From Streptomyces altiplanensis (GTDB taxonomy: Bacteria > Actinomycetota > Actinomycetes > Streptomycetales > Streptomycetaceae): a stretch of DNA of 64,000 nucleotides. The stretch is taken from contig RHMC01000009.1 in NCBI GenBank assembly GCA_003719395.1, forward strand, positions 17,541 through 81,540, written 5' to 3'. Position 1 is the first letter of the stretch, and the number at the start of each line of letters is the position of its first letter. The position numbers were made by a program, and so were the translations under genes. Positions 27,182-37,438 of this stretch are shown here, one piece after another. The notes below the pieces were generated by a model. The model worked only from the letters and a program-made list of their open reading frames with translations, made no database searches and had not been told where the DNA came from.

Positions 27182-30100
27182 ATGCAGCACACACCTCGGT
27201 ACGCACCACGCCATACGGCGGCCGCCGTCGCGGCGACCGCCCTGCTGCTGGTCGCCACGGCCCCTTCCGCGGCCGTCGCCCAGCCCGCCCCACCGCAGGA
27301 GCAGGAGCGCAGGTTCAGCTCCTCCTTCGAGACCGGCGAGCCCGAGCCGGACTGGCGCAACACCGTAGAAACCGGACCCGGTGGCGAGAAGCGCTCCTCG
27401 GGGGTCGACGGCGGATACAGTGCCGGGATTCCGGGCAATGTGACCGACCGCGTCGTCGAACTGCGCGCCAGTGGTGAGAACGCCGGCGGCGGAGAGGTCA
27501 AGGAGAACCTCGTCGACGTCCAGTCCGCCACCAAGTGGCTGGCCTTCGAGCCGACCGCCTGGGTCGAGTTCGATCTGGACGAACCGGCCAGGATCGTGAC
27601 ATACGCCCTTACTTCGGCCAACGATCACGCGGAGCGCGACCCGAAGGACTGGACGCTCAAGGGGTCCGCCGACGGCGAGGAGTGGAAGGTCCTGGACACC
27701 CGCGAGGGACAGGCCTTCGCGAAACGCTTCGAGACGAAGACCTACGCTTTCGAGAACGGCACGGCCTACGCGCACTACCGTCTCGAAATCACCCGCAACA
27801 ACGGCGCCTCGGACGCCGTCCAGCTCGCGGACGTTCAGTTCTCGAACGGTGACGCCTCCGCGCCCGCCCCGGACGACATGCGCAGCCAGGTCGACCGCGG
27901 GCCCTCGGGCTCCCCCACCGCCAAGGCGGGCGCGGGCTTCACGGGAAAGCGGGCGCTGCGGTACGCCGGCACGCACAAGCCGCAGGGCCGGGCGTACTCG
28001 TACAACAAGGTCTTCGACGTCGACACGCGTGTCACGCGGGACACCGAGCTGTCGTACCGGGTCTTCCCCTCCCTCCCGGAGACCGACCTCAACTACCCCG
28101 CCACCCACGTGTCGGTCGACCTGGCCTTCACGGACGGCACCTATCTGAGTGATCTGCGCGCCGTCGACCAGCACGGCGCGGTCATGTCCCCGCAGGGCCA
28201 GGGCGCCTCCAAGACGCTGTACGTCAACCAGTGGAACCACAAGGCCTCGCGGATCGGCGCGGTCGCGGCCGGCAAGACCGTCGACCGGGTGCTGGTGGCG
28301 TACGACTCCCCGAAGGGGCCGGCGAAGTTCAGCGGCTGGGTCGACGACATCACCATCGCCCCCAAGGCGCCGGAGAGGCGTTTCGCCCACCTCTCCGACT
28401 ACGTGTCGACCACCCGCGGCACCCATTCCAGCGGCGCCTTCTCGCGCGGCAACAACATCCCCGCCACCGCGGTCCCGCACGGCTTCAACTTCTGGACGCC
28501 GGTGACCAACGCGGCCTCCACCAGCTGGCTCTACGACTACGCCCGCGGCAACAACAGCGACAACCTCCCCACCATCCAGGCGTTCAGCGCGAGCCACGAG
28601 CCGAGTCCGTGGATGGGCGACCGCCAGACGTTCCAGCTGATGCCGTCCGCCGTCGCGGGCACCCCGGACGCCGCCCGCAAGGCCCGCGCCCTGCCCTTCC
28701 GTCACGAGAAGGAGACGGCCAAGGCGCACGAGTACGGCGTCACCTTCGAGAACGGCCTGAAGGCCGAGATGACGCCGACCGACCACGCGGCGATGATGCG
28801 GTTCACCTATCCCGGTGACGACGCGAGCGTCATCTTCGACAACGTGTCGAACGACGGCGGCCTCACCCTCGACCCGGCGACCCGCTCCTTCACCGGCTTC
28901 TCGGACGTCAAGAGCGGCCTGTCCACCGGCGCCACCAGACTCTTCGTGTACGGCGTCTTCGACGCACCGGTCACCTCGGGCGGCAAGCTCAGCGGCGGCG
29001 GGGGCGACGACGTCACCGGTTATCTCCGCTTCGAGCCGGGCGACGACCGCCGGGTGACGCTGCGCCTGGCGACTTCGCTCATCAGCGTGGACCAGGCGAA
29101 GAAGAACCTCGCCGACGAGATCCCGGCGGGCACCCGCTTCGAGCACGTCAAGGACCGGGCGCAGAAAGCCTGGGACGACGTCCTCGGCCGCGTCGAGGTC
29201 GAGGGCGCGAGCCGCGACCAGCTGACGACCCTCTACTCCAGCCTCTACCGGCTGTACCTGTATCCGAACTCCGGCTTCGAGAACACCGGCACCAAGGCCC
29301 GCCCCAGGCAGCAGTACGCCAGCCCCTTCTCGAAGCAGACCGGACCGGACACCCCGACCCGCACCGGCGCGAAGATCGTCGACGGCGAGGTGTACGTCAA
29401 CAACGGCTTCTGGGACACCTACCGGACGACCTGGCCGGCGTACTCCTTCCTCACCCCCAAGAAGGCCGGCAAGCTCGTCGACGGCTTCGTCCAGCAGTAC
29501 AAGGACGGTGGCTGGATCTCCCGCTGGTCGTCCCCCGGTTACGCCGACCTGATGACCGGCACCTCCTCCGACGTGGCCTTCGCCGACGCGTACGTCAAGG
29601 GCGTCGGTTTCGACGCCGAGGCGGCGTACGAGGCGGCCCTCAAGAACGCCACCGTCGTACCGCCCTCCTCGGGCGTGGGCCGCAAGGGCATGGAGACCTC
29701 CCCCTTCCTGGGCTACGCCTCCACCAGGACCCACGAGGGTCTCTCCTGGTCCCTGGAGGGCTACCTCAACGACTACGGCCTCGCGAAGATGGGCGAGAAG
29801 CTCTACGCGAAGACGAAGAAGGCGCGTTACAAGGAGGAGTCGGAGTACTTCCTGAACCGCGCCCGCAACTACGTCAAGCTCTTCGACGGCAAGGCCGGCT
29901 TCTTCCAGGGCCGCGACCTCAAGGGCGACTGGCGGGTCCCGTCCGAGCAGTACGACCCGCGCGTGTGGGGGTACGACTACACCGAGACCAACGGCTGGGG
30001 CTACGCCTTCACCGCGCCCCAGGACTCCCGCGGCCTCGCCAACCTCTACGGCGGCCGCGCCGGCCTCGGCGACAAGCTCGACCGCTACTTCTCCACCCCG

Positions 30101-31018
30101 GAGACGGCGGCCCCCGAGTTCACCGGCTCGTACGGCGGCGTCATCCACGAGATGACGGAGGCGCGCGACGTGCGGATGGGCATGTACGGGCACAGCAACC
30201 AGGTGGCCCACCACGCGACGTACATGTACAACGCCGCCTCGCAGCCCTGGAAGACGCAGGAGAAGGTCCGCGAGGTCCTCTCCCGCCTTTACACGGGCAG
30301 CGAGATCGGCCAGGGCTACCACGGCGACGAGGACAACGGCGAGCAGTCGGCCTGGTACCTCTTCTCCGCGCTCGGCTTCTACCCGCTGGTCATGGGCAGC
30401 GGCGAGTACGCGATCGGCTCGCCGCTCTTCACCAAGGCGACCGTCCACCTGGAGAACGGCCGCGACCTGGTGGTCAGGGCCCCGAAGAACAGCGCGAAGA
30501 ACATCTACGTCCAGGGCCTGAAGGTCAACGGCAAGCCCTGGAAGTCCACCGCACTCCCCCACAGCGTGCTGGCGCGCGGCGGCACGCTGGAGTTCGAGAT
30601 GGGCCCCGAGCCGTCCTCGTGGGGCACGGGCAGGAAGGCCGCGCCCGTCTCCATCACCCAGGACGACAAGGTGCCGTCGCCGCGCGGCGACGCGATCACG
30701 GGCTCCGGTCCGCTGTTCGACAACTCGTCGGCCACGAACGCGCGGTTCGAGAGCATCGACCTGCCGGTGAAGCCGGACACCCGCGCCCTCCAGTACACCC
30801 TCACCTCCTCGGAGCGCGCCGAGGCCCCCCGGGGCTGGGTGCTCCAGGGCTCGCGGGACGGTGAGGAGTGGCGGGATCTCGACAGGCGTACGGGAGAGTC
30901 CTTCGCCTGGGACCACCAGACCCGCGTCTTCACCGTCGCCAGCCCGCACGCGTACGACAAGTACCGGCTGGTGCCGGACGGGCCGGCGACCCTCGCGGAG
31001 GTGGAGCTCCTGGGGTAA
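27182..31018 (+). CDS. Secreted GH92 alpha-mannosidase with discoidin-like domains at both ends
   Basis: 1278 residues, intact. ATG 27182 is preceded by GGGGAGGA. The signal peptide has the core AAAVAATALLLVATAPSAAVA and is cleaved near AVAQPA. An F5/8-type carbohydrate-binding module (about 60-230) contains ATKWLAFEPTAWVEFDL and PKDWTLKGSADGEEWK. The catalytic part (about 400-1130) includes GFNFWTPVTNAASTSWLY, YVNNGFWDTYRTTWPAYSF, GMYGHSNQVAHHATYMYN and GYHGDEDNGEQSAWYLFSA, the GH92 catalytic signature. A second discoidin-like unit follows (about 1170-1278, RGWVLQGSRDGEEWRDL). GH92 enzymes are Ca-dependent exo-alpha-mannosidases, mostly alpha-1,2, acting on N-glycans or fungal mannans. The linkage preference is not deducible here. 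Confidence 0.92.
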   Translation: MQHTPRYAPRHTAAAVAATALLLVATAPSAAVAQPAPPQEQERRFSSSFETGEPEPDWRNTVETGPGGEKRSSGVDGGYSAGIPGNVTDRVVELRASGENAGGGEVKENLVDVQSATKWLAFEPTAWVEFDLDEPARIVTYALTSANDHAERDPKDWTLKGSADGEEWKVLDTREGQAFAKRFETKTYAFENGTAYAHYRLEITRNNGASDAVQLADVQFSNGDASAPAPDDMRSQVDRGPSGSPTAKAGAGFTGKRALRYAGTHKPQGRAYSYNKVFDVDTRVTRDTELSYRVFPSLPETDLNYPATHVSVDLAFTDGTYLSDLRAVDQHGAVMSPQGQGASKTLYVNQWNHKASRIGAVAAGKTVDRVLVAYDSPKGPAKFSGWVDDITIAPKAPERRFAHLSDYVSTTRGTHSSGAFSRGNNIPATAVPHGFNFWTPVTNAASTSWLYDYARGNNSDNLPTIQAFSASHEPSPWMGDRQTFQLMPSAVAGTPDAARKARALPFRHEKETAKAHEYGVTFENGLKAEMTPTDHAAMMRFTYPGDDASVIFDNVSNDGGLTLDPATRSFTGFSDVKSGLSTGATRLFVYGVFDAPVTSGGKLSGGGGDDVTGYLRFEPGDDRRVTLRLATSLISVDQAKKNLADEIPAGTRFEHVKDRAQKAWDDVLGRVEVEGASRDQLTTLYSSLYRLYLYPNSGFENTGTKARPRQQYASPFSKQTGPDTPTRTGAKIVDGEVYVNNGFWDTYRTTWPAYSFLTPKKAGKLVDGFVQQYKDGGWISRWSSPGYADLMTGTSSDVAFADAYVKGVGFDAEAAYEAALKNATVVPPSSGVGRKGMETSPFLGYASTRTHEGLSWSLEGYLNDYGLAKMGEKLYAKTKKARYKEESEYFLNRARNYVKLFDGKAGFFQGRDLKGDWRVPSEQYDPRVWGYDYTETNGWGYAFTAPQDSRGLANLYGGRAGLGDKLDRYFSTPETAAPEFTGSYGGVIHEMTEARDVRMGMYGHSNQVAHHATYMYNAASQPWKTQEKVREVLSRLYTGSEIGQGYHGDEDNGEQSAWYLFSALGFYPLVMGSGEYAIGSPLFTKATVHLENGRDLVVRAPKNSAKNIYVQGLKVNGKPWKSTALPHSVLARGGTLEFEMGPEPSSWGTGRKAAPVSITQDDKVPSPRGDAITGSGPLFDNSSATNARFESIDLPVKPDTRALQYTLTSSERAEAPRGWVLQGSRDGEEWRDLDRRTGESFAWDHQTRVFTVASPHAYDKYRLVPDGPATLAEVELLG

Positions 31019-31029
31019 CCCGGGGCACG

Positions 31030-31059
31030 GGGAGGGCCGGCCCGGCGGCCGGTCCTCCC
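31030..31059 (+). terminator. Terminator after the GH92 gene
   Basis: Arms 31030-31042 and 31047-31059 form a 13-bp stem (one G-T pair) with a CGGC loop, 12 bp after the stop codon. Confidence 0.85.
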
Positions 31060-31150
31060 TGCCGCGCATCCGCCACGGCGTTGTAATCATTCGTGTGCGC
31101 AGTGTCACTGCGGACGGCTACGCTCGGTGTGCGCGGAAGGAGCGTTGCCC

Positions 31151-31435
31151 ATGCCTCAGCCCAAGGACCTCGATCCGTACACCGACCCGAGGTCGTTCTA
31201 CGGCTCGGAACTGCGCCGTCCGCGCGAAGCCGGTGGGCACTCGCAGGAGCAGCTCGGGGAGCAGGTCTTCTGCTCCGGCGCGTACACCGGCCAGCTCGTC
31301 GAGGAACCCGCCCTGGTCGCCCAGTTCCGATCGGCCTACGATCTGGCCAGGGCCGCCGCGCTGTCACCGGAGGCGTCCCTGGCCCTGATCGAGTCGGCGG
31401 CGAAGGACTGCACGACACATGATCACCACACATGA
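31151..31435 (+). pseudogene. XRE-family HTH regulator with a large internal deletion
   Basis: 94 residues from ATG 31151. The N-terminal part, DPRSFYGSELRRPREAGGHS then QEQLGEQVFCSGAYTGQ, is the HTH of the Streptomyces XRE/DUF5753 regulators, normally about 280 residues. It passes directly into QLVEEPALVAQFRSAYDLAR and LSPEASLALIES, the extreme C terminus of the same family. The roughly 180 residues between them, including the DUF5753 domain, are missing and the reading frame is kept. The AYTGQ stretch probably marks the deletion joint. The recognition region is itself altered (GGHS for the usual AGLS). The stop overlaps the start of the DUF397 gene. Confidence 0.7.
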
Positions 31436-31631
31436 CCTGAGCACAGCCGCGTGGCGCAAGTCCTCGTACAGCAACGGCGACGGGGGCGACTGCGTCGAGA
31501 TCGCCGACGGCTGCCCCGGCGGCGTCGTACCCGTCCGCGACAGCAAGACCGCACCCGGGGGCCCCGCGCTCGTGTTCCGGGCCGCGGGCTGGGCGCCCTT
31601 CGTCACCGCCGTCAGGAACGGCGCGCTCTGA
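31419..31631 (+). CDS. DUF397 domain protein
   Basis: 70 residues with the usual DUF397 pattern: AAWRKSSYSNGDGGDCVEIAD, then VPVRDSKTAPGGPALVFRAAGWAPFVTAVR. These small proteins are encoded immediately after XRE/DUF5753 regulators in Streptomyces (the WhiJ/BldB-type pairs) and appear to work with them. Here ATG 31419 overlaps the end of the shortened regulator. A strong bidirectional terminator follows. Confidence 0.88.
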   Translation: MITTHDLSTAAWRKSSYSNGDGGDCVEIADGCPGGVVPVRDSKTAPGGPALVFRAAGWAPFVTAVRNGAL

Positions 31632-31644
31632 CCGCCCGGGAGTC

Positions 31645-31686
31645 GCCGAAGGGCCGCACCCCGTCACCGGGATGCGGCCCTTCGGC
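31645..31686. terminator. Bidirectional terminator between DUF397 and acnA
   Basis: GCCGAAGGGCCGC at 31645-31657 pairs with GCGGCCCTTCGGC at 31674-31686, with further pairing of CCC and GGG toward the loop. It sits between the convergent DUF397 gene and acnA, 16 bp from the acnA stop. Confidence 0.9.
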
Positions 31687-31701
31687 GTCAGGCTGTGACG
31701 A

Positions 31702-34533
<2,832 letters not shown>

Positions 34534-34611
34534 GACAGTCTCCTTCTTCAATGTGCGCGTTTCTACCGCATCCTGCCGCCACGACCCCCTGGCCATCCGC
34601 TAAGGTAAGAC

Positions 34612-34630
34612 TTAGTTAGGTCACCCTTAC
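34612..34630. promoter_or_regulatory. Weak iron-box-like sequence upstream of acnA
   Basis: TTAGTTAGGTCACCCTTAC resembles the DmdR/IdeR iron box (TTAGGTTAGGCTCACCTAA) if one or two gaps are allowed. Without gaps the match is only partial. It lies 80-97 bp upstream of the acnA start. Treat as tentative. Confidence 0.25.
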
Positions 34631-35746
34631 CGGTCGGCGGCTGCGGTACGCCTTCGGCAGATATCTCGATGTCGAGATAACTCTAGTACATGGCCGTGGC
34701 CCGGTCATGTCCGGAGGGCGCGCGGACGGGCGTGCGGGCTGCGCGTCGCGGCCGGAGCGGGGCGCCCGGCGGCCCGCGCTGCCGTCGGTGAACGCATGAC
34801 GGATACGGCTGTTCCCCCGCCCCTCCTGGGGGGCGGGGGGACAGATCCCGGCCGCCAGAAGGCCGGTGGGCCCTGTCCTAGAAGGCCGGTGGGCCCGTTC
34901 GATGCGGCGCAGCACCGGTGCGAGCCGGTCGATCTCGTCGCTGCTCTGGAGCTGCCGTTCGTCCCACCAGGTGGCGCCGGCGTCGATCAGCGGGCCGATC
35001 AGGTCGTGCGCCTTGGCCGCGTCGGCGGGGCTGACGCCGCCGAGGACGATCTCGAAGGGGCCGGTGTGCCGTTCGTCGCGGTGCCGGCGGACATAGGAGA
35101 CGAGGTCACGGACCTGGTCGACCGGCGGAGCATGTCCGTGCCCGGCGGAGGTGAACAACGGGACCGCGCCGTCCCAGCGGGCGGCTCGGCGCATCGGCGG
35201 GCGGTTCGGCCAGAATCCGGCGACCCAGACCGGCGGGCGGGGCCGTTGCACCGAGGCGGGCAGCAAGGTCACGTCCCGGACCCGGTAGTGCCGCCCGTGA
35301 TGGTTCACCGGCTCCCCCGACCAGTAGCGCCGCAACAGGTCCAGGCCCTCGTCCAGGCGCTCGGCGAGCACGACGGGGTCGGTCGGCTCGCCGAAGCTGC
35401 CGAACTCGTCCTCGATCGGCCCGCCCAGGCCCGTACCGAAGATCACCCTTCCGCCGCTGAGGGCGTCCAGGGTGGCCACCTGGCGGGCGAGCTGCTGCGG
35501 GCGCCGCCGGGCGACCGGGGTGACCAGCGTGCCCAGCCTGATCCGGGAGGTCGCCAACGCCGCAGCGGTCAGCAGCATCCAGGGGTCCCCGAAGGCCCGG
35601 CCCCGGCGCAGGTTCTTGTCATGTACCACGTGGTCCCAGACGAACAGCCCGTCCCAGCCCGCCTGTTCGGCCGCCGCGGCCACCGCCGCGACCGTCCTGG
35701 CATCGGCGAAGTCCCCGAAGTTCGGAATGTTGACCGAAAAGCGCAT
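34616..35746 (-). CDS. Luciferase-like, probably F420-dependent oxidoreductase; C-terminal end uncertain
   Basis: ATG 35744-35746 begins MRFSVNIPNFGDFADA, the TIM-barrel start of luciferase-like monooxygenases. Other signatures are AEQAGWDGLFVWDHVV, TSRIRLGTLVTPVARRRPQQLA, GRVIFGTGLGGPIEDEFG and VRDVTLLPASVQRPRPPVWVAG. The fold is complete by about residue 290 (VLRRIERAHRP). Beyond this the frame runs on for some 85 Arg/Pro-rich residues into the acnA promoter. A 17-bp sequence repeated at 34857-34873 and 34880-34896 sits exactly at this point and shifts the frame, so the true stop is probably near 34860-34890. Substrate unknown; F420 use is inferred from the family. Confidence 0.78.
   Translation of the reverse strand: MRFSVNIPNFGDFADARTVAAVAAAAEQAGWDGLFVWDHVVHDKNLRRGRAFGDPWMLLTAAALATSRIRLGTLVTPVARRRPQQLARQVATLDALSGGRVIFGTGLGGPIEDEFGSFGEPTDPVVLAERLDEGLDLLRRYWSGEPVNHHGRHYRVRDVTLLPASVQRPRPPVWVAGFWPNRPPMRRAARWDGAVPLFTSAGHGHAPPVDQVRDLVSYVRRHRDERHTGPFEIVLGGVSPADAAKAHDLIGPLIDAGATWWDERQLQSSDEIDRLAPVLRRIERAHRPSRTGPTGLLAAGICPPAPQEGRGNSRIRHAFTDGSAGRRAPRSGRDAQPARPSARPPDMTGPRPCTRVISTSRYLPKAYRSRRPVRVT
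34662..34680. promoter_or_regulatory. TATCTC-N6-GAGATAA operator candidate upstream of acnA (TamR-like)
   Basis: TATCTCGATGTCGAGATAA contains an 18-bp inverted repeat (TATCTCGA / TCGAGATA) around a TG centre. MarR-family TamR is reported to bind palindromes upstream of aconitase in S. coelicolor, so that factor is the first candidate. The same ATCTC-N6-GAGATAA layout recurs at 37411-37429. Confidence 0.6.
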
Positions 35747-35951
35747 CCCCGCATACTGCTCCGCCGCGGCGGACACGGCAATCAAAAAAACAGCGGCCCC
35801 CGGTGAACTTTTGGAAAGCGCTCGGCCTGGCGCCGTATGCCGGTCGGCGCCTCGGCGCGCCGTATCACCGGCGGTCGGGAAAACTTGACGGCAGGTGTCA
35901 GGTATGGGCGGAAGCATCTCCGTCGGACCACGAGAGACGGAGGCACTTCCC

Positions 35952-37424
35952 ATGACCACGACGCGTTTCCCGGCCGCCGGGACCAACGGGATCAACGGAA
36001 TCAAGGCGCTGCGCGACGGCGTGCGGGGGCCCGTGCTCCTGCCCGGCGACGAGGGGTACGACGACGCGCTCGCCGGGTTCCAGACCGCCAGCCGGCACCG
36101 GCCCGCCCTGGTCGTCGGCGCGGAGGAGACCGCCGACGTCCGGGCCGCCGTGGGATTCGCGGCGGCGCGCGGGCTGCCGGTCGCCGTGCAGGCCACCGGG
36201 CACGGGCTTTCGGTGGTGGCGGACGGCGGGGTGCTGATCGTGGCGCGCCGGATGCGGGAGGTCCGTGTCGACGCGCGGGCACGGACCGCCTGGTTCGGGG
36301 CGGGCGTGGTCTGGGGGCAGGTGGTCGAGGCCGCCGCGCCGCACGGGCTGGCGCCGCTCAGCGGGTCGGCCGCCGGGGTGGGAGCCGTGTCGTACACCCT
36401 GGGCGGCGGGATCGGGCTGCTGGCCCGGCAGTTCGGATACGCCGCCGACCAGGTGCGGGGCGCGGAGATCGTCACCGCGGACGGCGCGTCGCGGTACGTC
36501 ACCGCGCAGAGCGACCCCGAGCTGTTCTGGGCGCTGCGCGGGGCGGGGCACAACTTCGGGGTGGTGACCGGCCTGGAGGTGAACCTGGTGCCCGTCGATC
36601 GGGTGTTCGGAGGTGGGCTCTATTTCGAGGGTGCACTGGTGGAGGACGTGCTGCGGACGTACGCCGGCTGGAGCACGGCCGTGCCGGAGGAGATGACGTC
36701 GTCGGTCGGCCTCATCGCGTACCCCGACCTGCCGCAGCTCCCCGCGGCACTGCGCGGGCGCTATGCCGCGCACGTACGGATCGCCTTCAACGGTGACGCC
36801 GCGGAGGGCGAGCGGCTGGTGGCGCCGCTGCGCGCGATCGGGCCGCGGCTCGTCGACGACCTCGGGGAACTCCCGTACAGCGAAGGGGAGTCCATCTACA
36901 AGGACCCGCCCTTCCCGCACGCGTACACCGGCACCAACGCCATGCTCCGCGAACTCGACCCGGCCGCGCTCGGGGCCGTGCGCGAACTGACCGGGCCCGA
37001 CCGGCCCTTGATGACCGTCGTGGACCTGCGGCACCTGGGCGGCGCGCTCTCGCGCGAGCCGGCCGTGGCGAGCGCGGTCGGCAACCGCGACGCGCGGTAC
37101 ATCCTGCGGGTCATCACGATGCTGGACGGGCCCGACGACATCGAACAGGCCCGCCGGACGCAGGAGCGGGTGCTGGAGGTGCTCGCGCCGTGGACCACCG
37201 GCAGCTCGCTGCCGTTCCTGTACGGCGACGGGGAGCGGGCGGGCGAGGAGCAGACCCGGACCGGCTACGCCCCGGACGCCTACCGGCGGCTGAGGGAACT
37301 GAAAGCGCGTCTGGACCCCGCCAACCTCTTCCGCTTCAACCGCAACATTTCCCCTGCCCCTGCCCCTGCCTCTCCGGCCCCCGCGCCCACACCCACCCCT
37401 CGGAATGCGGCATCTCATATCTGA
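35952..37424 (+). CDS. FAD-binding oxidoreductase of the BBE (berberine bridge) type
   Basis: 490 residues from ATG 35952, preceded by ACGGAGGC. The FAD-binding domain starts at RPALVVGAEETADVRAAV. PVAVQATGHGLSVVADGG holds the His that carries covalently bound FAD in related enzymes. GSAAGVGAVSYTLGGGIG and FWALRGAGHNFGVVTGLEV follow. The C-terminal BBE segment is LKARLDPANLFRFNRNI. The second flavin-linking Cys of bicovalent members is not seen in its usual GxxxxC context. A Pro/Ala tail of about 20 residues ends at TGA 37422-37424, inside a palindrome. Such enzymes oxidise sugars, alcohols or antibiotic intermediates; the substrate is unknown. Confidence 0.85.
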   Translation: MTTTRFPAAGTNGINGIKALRDGVRGPVLLPGDEGYDDALAGFQTASRHRPALVVGAEETADVRAAVGFAAARGLPVAVQATGHGLSVVADGGVLIVARRMREVRVDARARTAWFGAGVVWGQVVEAAAPHGLAPLSGSAAGVGAVSYTLGGGIGLLARQFGYAADQVRGAEIVTADGASRYVTAQSDPELFWALRGAGHNFGVVTGLEVNLVPVDRVFGGGLYFEGALVEDVLRTYAGWSTAVPEEMTSSVGLIAYPDLPQLPAALRGRYAAHVRIAFNGDAAEGERLVAPLRAIGPRLVDDLGELPYSEGESIYKDPPFPHAYTGTNAMLRELDPAALGAVRELTGPDRPLMTVVDLRHLGGALSREPAVASAVGNRDARYILRVITMLDGPDDIEQARRTQERVLEVLAPWTTGSSLPFLYGDGERAGEEQTRTGYAPDAYRRLRELKARLDPANLFRFNRNISPAPAPASPAPAPTPTPRNAASHI

Positions 37425-37429
37425 GATAA
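37411..37429. promoter_or_regulatory. CATCTC-N6-GAGATAA palindrome before the HTH-MurA gene
   Basis: CATCTCATATCTGAGATAA has the same spacing and half-sites as the acnA site at 34662-34680. The 3' half supplies a GATAAC-type -10 box about 7 bp before ATG 37439. No ribosome-binding site is visible, so the transcript is probably leaderless and the palindrome overlaps the promoter core. Confidence 0.55.
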
Positions 37430-37438
37430 CCTGCCGCT

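Noticed and set aside
27134..31108. A 1324-codon open frame antisense to the GH92 gene
   Set aside because: It mirrors the third-position GC bias of the mannosidase gene, encodes Val/Arg/Gly-rich sequence without domains, and has no ribosome-binding site.
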